Source: Campylobacterota bacterium (GTDB lineage Bacteria; Campylobacterota; Campylobacteria; Campylobacterales; JAADDG01). From it: DNA of 5,088 bases. The stretch spans positions 1 through 5,088 of the forward strand of contig JAADDG010000224.1 in NCBI GenBank assembly GCA_013154075.1, in the 5' to 3' direction. Every line of letters starts with the position of its first letter. Position 1 is the stretch's first letter. The notes beneath the pieces are model-generated. The model saw only the letters and a list, made by a program, of their open reading frames with translations, did no database searches and had not been told where the DNA came from. The translations under genes were made by a program, and so were the position numbers. Positions 1-4,444 of the stretch are shown here, piece after piece.

Positions 1-860
1 AGATTTTAGCTTACGTAGAAGTCAATATCGACTATGCCGAGGAGGATTTGCCTTCCGATTTGATGGAAGATATTCTACAAAAACTTCAAAATATTACAAA
101 AGAGCTTCAAAAGACACTTGATATAAGCCGTCAAAGAGAGGGACTTATAGAAGGTTTCAAAATAGCGATAGTGGGAAAACCTAATGTGGGAAAAAGCTCT
201 CTTTTAAACTCTCTTCTAAATTACAATAGAGCCATCATAAGCGATATAGCCGGAACTACGAGAGATACGATAGAAGAGGAGATAAAAATAGGTACCCATC
301 TTGTCAAGATAGTCGATACCGCCGGTATAAGAGACGATACTTTAGATAGTATCGAGAAGATAGGGATGGAGAGATCCGTAAAGTCGATAGAGGAGAGCGA
401 TATTGTCTTGGCCGTTTTTGACAACTCCAAAGAGTTTGATGAGGATGATCGAAAGATTTTAAGATTACTGGAAAAATATAAAGATACGAAAAAGGTTTTT
501 GTAGTTATCAATAAAATGGATCTTCCTTCAAAACTTAATTTGGATCTATTTAAAGATTTTCCTATCATAAAAATCAGCTGCAAAGAGAGTACAAGAGCCG
601 TAATAGACGAGATTAAATCTTATCTTGATAAAAAATCCTCCTCAAACGATGTGATTTTGATCTCAAAAAGACAAATTGAAGCCGTAGAGAAGGCTTTGGA
701 GGCTATAAAAGAAGCAAAAGATCATTTAAGTGAAGGGGAATTGGAGCTTTTTTCGTATCTGATAAACGATGCCGTATCTTATATCTCTTCAGTTACGAGA
801 CCTTTTGAAAGGGATGAGATTCTCGATAAGATGTTCGGTAATTTCTGCTTGGGGAAATAG
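1..860 (+). CDS. mnmE: tRNA modification GTPase MnmE, 5'-truncated by window edge
   Basis: MnmE works with MnmG in the cytoplasm to place the (carboxymethyl)aminomethyl group on U34 of certain tRNAs. The reading frame is open to the left edge (first full codon at base 3), giving 285 residues; the family is usually near 450, so roughly 160 N-terminal residues lie outside. All GTPase motifs are visible, numbered from the first full codon: G1 GKPNVGKSS at 58-66, G2 GTTRD at 84-88, G3 DTAG at 105-108, G4 NKMD at 170-173 and G5 SCKE at 192-195. The C-terminal helical domain ends in FCLGK (281-285), the conserved C-x-G-K tail carrying the essential cysteine, so the gene is intact at its 3' end. An upstream yidC/jag-type neighbourhood is common in the phylum but cannot be seen here. 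The next operon starts with its own promoter only a few bases after the stop. Confidence 0.97.
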   Translation, partial: ILAYVEVNIDYAEEDLPSDLMEDILQKLQNITKELQKTLDISRQREGLIEGFKIAIVGKPNVGKSSLLNSLLNYNRAIISDIAGTTRDTIEEEIKIGTHLVKIVDTAGIRDDTLDSIEKIGMERSVKSIEESDIVLAVFDNSKEFDEDDRKILRLLEKYKDTKKVFVVINKMDLPSKLNLDLFKDFPIIKISCKESTRAVIDEIKSYLDKKSSSNDVILISKRQIEAVEKALEAIKEAKDHLSEGELELFSYLINDAVSYISSVTRPFERDEILDKMFGNFCLGK

Positions 861-867
861 AATTTTT

Positions 868-881
868 TTGACATTTGTCAA
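868..881. promoter_or_regulatory. FNR/Crp-family operator, TTGAC-N4-GTCAA
   Basis: A perfect 14-base palindrome, TTGAC ATTT GTCAA, starts 7 bases after the mnmE stop. Two 5-base half sites around a 4-base spacer is the layout bound by FNR/DNR/NnrR-type regulators of the Crp-Fnr superfamily. Its centre (874.5) is 41.5 bases before the start of transcription predicted from the TAAAAT hexamer at 904-909, which fits class II activation. A nearly identical site with the same spacing lies before napA. Which regulator binds, and whether the signal is oxygen, nitric oxide or nitrate, cannot be read from the site. Confidence 0.72.
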
Positions 882-900
882 TACTAACCGCAATAAAAAG

Positions 901-909
901 TGATAAAAT
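901..909 (+). promoter_or_regulatory. -10 element (extended, TGA-TAAAAT) of the five-gene operon
   Basis: TAAAAT at 904-909 matches the sigma70 -10 consensus at five of six positions and has an upstream TG at the extended -10 position (901-902). No -35 hexamer lies at the normal distance. Campylobacterota promoters generally lack a conserved -35, and the palindrome at 868-881 sits where an activator would replace it. Transcription should start near base 916, giving a leader of about 31 bases before the gene at 947. Confidence 0.55.
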
Positions 910-934
910 CATAATAATTTTTTATCTTAATCTT

Positions 935-941
935 AAGGAGG
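935..941 (+). promoter_or_regulatory. Ribosome binding site fixing the start at 947
   Basis: AAGGAGG lies 5 bases before the ATG at 947. The frame is open further upstream to a TTG at 875, but that codon lies inside the regulatory palindrome, upstream of the predicted transcription start, and has no Shine-Dalgarno sequence. The ATG at 947 is therefore the start. Confidence 0.85.
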
Positions 942-946
942 ATGTT

Positions 947-1291
947 ATGAATATTCCGCAAGATGCCCAGAAGGTGGAAGTCCCCGGAGCGAGTGTGGAT
1001 TTTTATAAATATGAAAAGGACGGAGTTACCTATTATCAATTCGATACGAGCAGATGCGGACCTCCGGAGCCTATGGTAAACGCTATGGCGGGATTGAAAC
1101 TCGTTAAATCCCCTAATGTAAAACTTGTAATGATCAACCATAAAATGCCTATGGGGCTTTTGAATAAGATAGAGGAGAATTATGATATAGAAAAAGAGGA
1201 GTTGCCCGACGGTAACGTAAAATTGGTATTTAGTTACAAAGAGGGTAAAAGCGAAGAGGCAAACTTAAACGACAGCCATTGTGACGGCTGA
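947..1291 (+). CDS. Small DUF2249/TusA-like protein, first gene of the operon
   Basis: This 114-residue soluble protein has no signal peptide or membrane segment. Residues about 31-97 resemble the DUF2249 domain, a relative of the TusA sulfur carrier fold: an FDTSRCGPPEPM segment (32-43), the helix that follows, a strand (58-64), an HKMPMGLLNKIEE helix (65-77) and a last strand (91-97). In TusA the sulfur-carrying cysteine begins a C-P-x-P motif. Here that position is Pro39, as in DUF2249 proteins, but Cys37 lies two residues earlier, so a thiol remains near the usual active site. The short acidic tail ends with a His-Cys pair (111-112). DUF2249 proteins often sit beside genes for nitric oxide or nitrogen-oxide metabolism, but their biochemical role is not settled. 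The gene directly follows the FNR-type promoter and is 18 bases from the NnrS-like gene. The family call is by eye; the function is unknown. Confidence 0.7.
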   Translation: MNIPQDAQKVEVPGASVDFYKYEKDGVTYYQFDTSRCGPPEPMVNAMAGLKLVKSPNVKLVMINHKMPMGLLNKIEENYDIEKEELPDGNVKLVFSYKEGKSEEANLNDSHCDG

Positions 1292-1294
1292 TAA

Positions 1295-1307
1295 GAAGGG
1301 AGGGGAG
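1295..1307 (+). promoter_or_regulatory. Purine-rich ribosome binding site for a TTG start
   Basis: The 18-base gap between two genes is nearly all purine (GAAGGGAGGGGAG) and offers two overlapping Shine-Dalgarno matches: GGAGG at 1299-1303 and GGGGAG at 1302-1307. No ATG or GTG lies nearby in the right frame before the first membrane segment, so the TTG at 1310 is the best start. Confidence 0.65.
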
Positions 1308-1309
1308 TT

Positions 1310-2560
1310 TTGTTTAATATTTCAAAAGATTTCGCACCGCCTTTCAAATTGATAACGCCCTTTTTCATAAGCGGCGTTATTTTCTATCTGCTGTCGATGC
1401 TAACGGCTCTTTTTTATCCGAGCTCTTTCGATTTTCATGAGCTTAGTATTGCCGGATGGGTTCATCTCTTTTTGATCGGTTACGTTATGATGATCATATT
1501 CGGCGCTATGGCTCAGCTTGTGCCTGTCGTGCTGGAGACGGGACATTTTAGTATCGATTGGTATTATCTTATATTTCCGCTTTTATTGATAGGGACTATT
1601 TTATTGATAGTCGGTTTTTGGCTTGATCCCATTTTGCTTAGTTTCGGTGGAATTTTGGTTTTAAGCGCGATGATAATTTTTGCGGTGGATGTCTTTTTGA
1701 CTATAAAAAAGACGGAGTTAAATTCCATAACGGTTAAGGCCGTGAAAGTTTCCAATATCTTTTTGTTGTTGGGAATTTTGAGCGGTTTTTTGATGGCTTT
1801 GACGCTTTCGGGTTTTATGGGAGTGGATATAGATAATATTTTGAAAGCTCATGTTTTTGCCGTTGTAGGCGGCTACGTAATGATAACGATTATGGGAATC
1901 TCTTTAGTTTTGCTTCCTATGTTCGGTCTTGCTCACGGTTTTGACGAAAGGCCGGTGGAGATAGCTTTCAAGATAATGATTTATGCCGTTAGTTTGGTGT
2001 TTGTAGGCGGATTTTTAAAGTGGGATATTTTTAAAATAACCGGTTATATTTTGGCTTTGTTGGCTGTTGTTGTCTATTTTTATCAAATAATTTTGATTTA
2101 TCAAAAAAGAGTTAGAAAAGAGCTCGATATCTGGTATAAATCTATGCTTTTTGGATACGGTTCTTTGATCCTTGCCATAATACTTGGATTTTTGTATATT
2201 TTAAGCGGAGGATCTTTGAACAATCTTCTTTATAGTTCTATGTGGCTTTTGTTTACGGGCTTTTTTGCTTTTTTGATAAACGGACATCTTTATAAAATCA
2301 TACCTTTTTTGGTTTGGTTTCACAGATTTTCTCCTCTTGTTGGTAAAAAGAGGGTTCCGATGTTAAACGAGATGTATCCTAAGAAAATGGCGGAATATGA
2401 GTTTTGGTTCAGTGCTTTCGGAGTAGTGATATCCTCTGTAGGATTGTTGGTAAGTAGCGATTCTCTTTTTAAAGCGGGAGTTTATCTGCTTTTTATGGGA
2501 AGTGTATTTTTGGCTTTTTCTACCAAATGGATGTTAGATTTTAGGAGTGATGATGAGTAA
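1310..2560 (+). CDS. NnrS-like 12-segment inner-membrane protein
   Basis: This 416-residue, very hydrophobic protein has about 12 membrane segments (roughly 13-35, 47-71, 85-104, 108-130, 146-168, 179-204, 218-236, 242-264, 280-299, 306-326, 366-381, 388-406). Length and segment number fit NnrS, a haem- and copper-containing membrane protein linked to nitric oxide tolerance. Local resemblances also fit: an N-terminal FAPPFKLITPFF stretch, a WVHLFLIGY segment with His52, and His181 followed by an L-P-x5-AHG segment with His209. Two segments form an internal repeat, GYVM-x4-G-x6-P at 57-72 and 188-203, each flanked by histidines (52/79 and 181/209). Further histidines, 326 and 338, sit in a GHLYKIIPF...WFHRF region and could bind metal. 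A distant relative of haem-copper oxidase subunit I is the main alternative; I do not see the full set of catalytic ligands of a nitric oxide reductase. It starts with TTG and its end overlaps the next gene by 8 bases, implying translational coupling. Confidence 0.62.
   Translation: MFNISKDFAPPFKLITPFFISGVIFYLLSMLTALFYPSSFDFHELSIAGWVHLFLIGYVMMIIFGAMAQLVPVVLETGHFSIDWYYLIFPLLLIGTILLIVGFWLDPILLSFGGILVLSAMIIFAVDVFLTIKKTELNSITVKAVKVSNIFLLLGILSGFLMALTLSGFMGVDIDNILKAHVFAVVGGYVMITIMGISLVLLPMFGLAHGFDERPVEIAFKIMIYAVSLVFVGGFLKWDIFKITGYILALLAVVVYFYQIILIYQKRVRKELDIWYKSMLFGYGSLILAIILGFLYILSGGSLNNLLYSSMWLLFTGFFAFLINGHLYKIIPFLVWFHRFSPLVGKKRVPMLNEMYPKKMAEYEFWFSAFGVVISSVGLLVSSDSLFKAGVYLLFMGSVFLAFSTKWMLDFRSDDE
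2541..2547 (+). promoter_or_regulatory. Ribosome binding site fixing the start at 2553
   Basis: TTAGGAG lies inside the end of the preceding gene. A GTG (2547) and two ATGs (2550, 2553) are available in frame. Only the ATG at 2553 stands at the normal distance (5 bases) from this site; the GTG overlaps the site itself. Confidence 0.65.
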
Positions 2561-2870
2561 AATTACAAAAGAACAGGTTTATGACGCCATTAGAAACGTT
2601 ATAGATCCGGAAGTCGGATTTAACGTTGTGGATATGGGACTTATTTACGATGTCGATATCGATGATGAGAATAATGTCCATGTAAAGATGACTCTCTCTA
2701 CAAGAGGGTGTCCTTTGCATCAGATGATGCAACAATGGGTTAAAGAGGCGGTCGAGAAGATTCCCGGAGTGGGTGAAGTGACGGTGGAGATCGTTTGGGA
2801 TCCGCCTTGGAATATCACAATGGCGAGTGAAGAGGTCAAGAAAGCTTTGGGAGCGAACCTTCTTAAATGA
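2553..2870 (+). CDS. MIP18/DUF59 family protein (SufT/PaaD-like Fe-S assembly factor)
   Basis: This 105-residue cytoplasmic protein has the full MIP18 (DUF59) pattern: an N-terminal helix, IDPEVGFNVVDMGLIYDV at 17-34, a TLSTRGCPL segment at 48-55 with the conserved Cys53, a helix up to an IPGV turn at 70-73, and the WDPPW signature at 82-86 followed by a short C-terminal helix. Members help insert or mature iron-sulfur clusters (SufT, the eukaryotic MIP18/CIA2 proteins) or assist one particular enzyme (PaaD). The length is typical of a stand-alone domain. No suf, isc or paa gene is beside it. Its partner is more likely a metalloprotein made under the same promoter, or a cluster damaged by nitric oxide; this is inference. 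It overlaps the gene before by 8 bases and the gene after by an ATGA, so the genes are probably coupled in translation. Confidence 0.88.
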   Translation: MSKITKEQVYDAIRNVIDPEVGFNVVDMGLIYDVDIDDENNVHVKMTLSTRGCPLHQMMQQWVKEAVEKIPGVGEVTVEIVWDPPWNITMASEEVKKALGANLLK

Positions 2871-3097
2871 AAAAGATTTTAGAAAGAGAGCTGAAGCATA
2901 TTTACGGCGGAATAATTTTATTTTTCTATTATATGAAATGGCCTATAGTCATAGGCCTTCCCGTTTTGTATCTCTATTTGGGATATGAGAGAAATATCTT
3001 TTTGGATATTTTGTGGGTTTTGTGTATTATTTTGATTATTAAAGATTTTGTTACTATGTATCTAAGATATAGGAGAGGGGAAAAAATATGGAAATAA
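2867..3097 (+). CDS. Small two-segment membrane protein, unknown function
   Basis: This 76-residue protein matches no family I recognise. It has a basic N-terminus (KKILERELK), a long hydrophobic stretch at about 13-38 interrupted by MKWP, a short polar turn (YERN, 40-43), a second hydrophobic segment at about 44-59, and a basic C-terminus (RYRRGEKIWK). By the positive-inside rule both ends should be cytoplasmic. The start ATG overlaps the previous stop as ATGA, with only a weak GGGAG some 13 bases upstream, so translation probably depends on coupling. Its last 10 bases overlap the next gene. Being wedged between overlapping genes and having charged ends argues for a real gene. It may be a partner of the NnrS-like protein, a guess from position only. 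Confidence 0.75.
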   Translation: MKKILERELKHIYGGIILFFYYMKWPIVIGLPVLYLYLGYERNIFLDILWVLCIILIIKDFVTMYLRYRRGEKIWK

Positions 3098-3597
3098 CGC
3101 TGGATACCAAAATATATGATCTTTTGAAAGAGTATCCTTTTTTGGAAGATAAGCTGATTGAAATCAATCCGAAATTCAAAAAGCTTAAAAATCCTATTTT
3201 AAGAAGGACCGTTGCCAAAATAGCGGGTATCAAACAGGCGGCTATAGTTGGCGGAATGGAGCCTTTGGATCTTTTAAATAAAATTAGAGAAGCGGTAGGA
3301 CAAGAGAAACTTGATGTAGAGGATGTAAAAGTAGAAGAGGAGAGTTTACAAGAGATTCCCAAATGGGTAACCAATGAGCCTAAAGAGATTTTTGACGCAA
3401 AAGAGCTTTTAGATAGCGGGAAGAATCCTTTGGCCGAAATCAATAAATCCTTAAAAAATATGAATGAGGGTGAAGTCGTTTTATTGAAGTCCGATTTCAA
3501 GCCGGAACCTTTGATAGAGGAGTTTAGAAAAAAGGGCTATGAAGTATATAGCGATAAAGAGAGTGAAAAGTCTTTTTTGACTTATATAAAAAAATAA
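3088..3597 (+). CDS. DUF1858-DUF2249 two-domain protein
   Basis: This 169-residue soluble protein has two domains. Residues about 2-65 match DUF1858: ITLDTKIYDLLKEYPFLED, then INPKFKKLKNPILRRTVAKI, ending in a KQAAIVGG motif. A charged linker (72-95) leads to a DUF2249 domain at about 98-168: an IFDAKELLDSGKNPLAEI segment, an LKNMNEGEVVLL strand, an FKPEPLIEEFRKKGYEV helix and turn, and a last strand. DUF1858 is often joined to DUF2249, DUF438, hemerythrin-like or redox domains in anaerobes; a role in sensing or in Fe-S or nitrogen-oxide handling is suspected, not shown. There is no cysteine at all, so it is unlikely to carry sulfur or bind a cluster through thiols. AGGAGAGGGG at 3071-3080 is a good ribosome site for the ATG at 3088. 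It is the last gene of the operon, and its stop codon lies in the terminator stem. Confidence 0.85.
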   Translation: MEITLDTKIYDLLKEYPFLEDKLIEINPKFKKLKNPILRRTVAKIAGIKQAAIVGGMEPLDLLNKIREAVGQEKLDVEDVKVEEESLQEIPKWVTNEPKEIFDAKELLDSGKNPLAEINKSLKNMNEGEVVLLKSDFKPEPLIEEFRKKGYEVYSDKESEKSFLTYIKK

Positions 3598-3615
3598 GGG
3601 GATAACCCCTTATTT
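3592..3615. terminator. Hairpin terminator shared by convergent genes
   Basis: Arms AAATAAGGGG (3592-3601) and CCCCTTATTT (3606-3615) pair perfectly over 10 base pairs around an ATAA loop. Reading leftwards, the stem is followed by an unbroken run of T (complement of the A run 3588-3594), the standard intrinsic terminator for the leftward gene ending at 3614. Reading rightwards the T run is short (3613-3615), with TTTTT only at 3622-3626, so termination of the five-gene operon is probably weaker but plausible. The rightward stop (3595-3597) lies within the 5' arm and the leftward stop (3614-3616) overlaps the 3' arm. Confidence 0.85.
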
Positions 3616-4216
3616 AAGAGATTTTTATCATCTCTCCCCAAAGCTCTTTTGAAAGCAGTATCTTTTTTACTCTCTCTTGCCATAGGTTTTGGAACTCTTT
3701 TTTATCTTCCGTAGAAGCCCGATTTGTCATAATAAGCTGCATAAGCTCCTTCATTTTGGGATTTGGGGGCACTATTGAAGGATCGTAGGAGATATCTACG
3801 GATGCTTGATTGTCCAATCTTTTTAATCTTATCTCTTTTGGAATATCCGAGCCGTAGTGAATCTTGTTGGCTCTATTGAAATTTCCTCCTATTCCTTTAA
3901 AGCCCGCTTCATCGCTTACTCCGCAAATAAAGGCTATACAGTTTCCCACTACGCCGTTTACGCCCTCTTTTTTATCTCCTTTTATAAACACCTCCACTTC
4001 GCCTCTGACTGGAAGCGAATCTTTAAAGAGCGTTTTTAGTCCCAAAAGAGCACTCAGATAAGCTCCCGCTACGGTAGGACATGAGTGTCCGGCAAATTTG
4101 ACCACATCTATATATTCTATCTCCATCTCTCCGTTTTCTACGGCACCTAAGAAATCCGCCAAAGGATCGTAAAGCTTTATTTTTTCCACTTCGTCGAAAA
4201 ATTTCGGATAAGTCAT
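3614..4216 (-). CDS. FmdE-family protein
   Basis: This 200-residue soluble protein resembles the FmdE family, named after a small subunit linked to the formylmethanofuran dehydrogenase of methanogens but widespread in bacteria without methanofuran. The main evidence is the VKFAGHSCP motif at 39-47 (His44, Cys46), followed by a helix GAYLSALLGLKTL and later by GNCIAFICGVSDEAGFKGIG at 91-110 with Cys93 and Cys98. These histidine and cysteine positions are the likely metal-binding set. The C-terminal part (about 155-195) is helical and charged. AGGAG (complement of 4222-4226) lies 5 bases before the ATG, supporting this start. The gene is divergent from napA and convergent with the five-gene operon, and appears to stand alone. 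A role in delivering or handling metal or sulfur for the neighbouring molybdoenzyme is tempting but unsupported; the biochemical role of bacterial members is largely unknown. Confidence 0.8.
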   Translation of the reverse strand: MTYPKFFDEVEKIKLYDPLADFLGAVENGEMEIEYIDVVKFAGHSCPTVAGAYLSALLGLKTLFKDSLPVRGEVEVFIKGDKKEGVNGVVGNCIAFICGVSDEAGFKGIGGNFNRANKIHYGSDIPKEIRLKRLDNQASVDISYDPSIVPPNPKMKELMQLIMTNRASTEDKKEFQNLWQERVKKILLSKELWGEMIKIS

Positions 4217-4256
4217 TTTCTCTCCTAATCGTTTTTATATTCTTTGTAGGCGTAAT

Positions 4257-4285
4257 ATAGTAACATAATGAGCTTTTAAGAGCAA
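4257..4285 (-). promoter_or_regulatory. Possible sigma70 promoter of the FmdE-family gene
   Basis: On the minus strand TTGCTC (4280-4285) is followed after 17 bases by TACTAT (4257-4262), with the overlapping TATATT (4254-4259) a second -10 candidate. Both hexamers are only partial matches (3/6 and 4/6). The predicted start near 4250 would give a leader of about 34 bases. The stretch is AT-rich, so chance matches are easy. Confidence 0.3.
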
Positions 4286-4338
4286 ATTCACTTTCATCTT
4301 TTTTTTCCGATATTCAGGAATTCTTTTTCGTTACGATA

Positions 4339-4352
4339 TTGATTTATGTCAA
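4339..4352. promoter_or_regulatory. FNR/Crp-family operator before napA, TTGAT-N4-GTCAA
   Basis: TTGAT TTAT GTCAA has the half-site spacing of FNR/DNR-type sites, with one base breaking perfect symmetry. Its centre (4345.5) is 41.5 bases before the start of transcription predicted from TAAAAT at 4375-4380, again class II geometry. It is about 95 bases from the likely start of the divergent FmdE-family gene, so napA is the probable target. Confidence 0.75.
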
Positions 4353-4374
4353 TGAACTATTTTTCTAAAAAATA

Positions 4375-4380
4375 TAAAAT
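4375..4380 (+). promoter_or_regulatory. -10 element of the napA promoter
   Basis: TAAAAT at 4375-4380, within a TATAAAAT run starting at 4373, stands 22 bases after the operator, the same distance as at the five-gene operon. A T-rich stretch lies upstream, as in many Campylobacterota promoters, and no good -35 is present. The transcript would start near 4387 with a leader of about 58 bases. Confidence 0.55.
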
Positions 4381-4385
4381 TGAAT

Positions 4386-4417
4386 TGCTAACGTTTGTCC
4401 AATATTGTCTATTAGCA
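4386..4417 (+). repeat. Inverted repeat in the napA leader
   Basis: TGCTAA (4386-4391) and TTAGCA (4412-4417) are perfect inverted copies separated by 20 bases. If transcription starts near 4387 the pair lies at the very 5' end of the napA leader and could form a stem with a large loop, ending 16 bases before the AGGAGG ribosome site (4434-4439). It could also be a protein site on DNA or chance: six base pairs over this distance in AT-rich DNA is not strong. Confidence 0.3.
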
Positions 4418-4444
4418 GTAGATAAATTCTAAAAGGAGGCTTAT

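Noticed and set aside
221..583. Open frame on the minus strand inside mnmE
   Set aside because: It is a shadow of a clearly conserved GTPase gene, with low-complexity Ser/Leu-rich translation and no ribosome site.
841..869. Possible terminator at the end of mnmE (ATTTC...GAAAT followed by a T run)
   Set aside because: The stem is only 5 weak base pairs with an 8-base loop inside the coding end, and the T run is not directly joined to it.
868..873. TTGACA as a classical -35 box
   Set aside because: It matches the consensus perfectly, but a 17-base spacer leads only to CAATAA; the good -10 (TAAAAT, 904-909) is 30 bases away. The hexamer is better explained as half of the symmetrical operator.
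1310..2560. The membrane protein as a true nitric oxide reductase (NorB)
   Set aside because: Although it has histidines in membrane segments, the full catalytic ligand pattern of NorB is not visible and no norC lies nearby; NnrS-like fits length and motifs better.
3054..3500. Open frame on the minus strand opposite the DUF1858-DUF2249 gene
   Set aside because: The opposite frame encodes two recognisable domains; this one has a Ser/Phe-rich, family-free translation.
3857..4061. Two short plus-strand frames opposite the FmdE-family gene
   Set aside because: Both lie inside a conserved gene on the other strand and lack ribosome sites or recognisable sequence.
4272..4283. GCTTTTAAGAGC imperfect palindrome as an operator for the FmdE-family gene
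   Set aside because: It has one mismatched pair in a 12-base AT-rich stretch and no second copy in the window; chance is a sufficient explanation.
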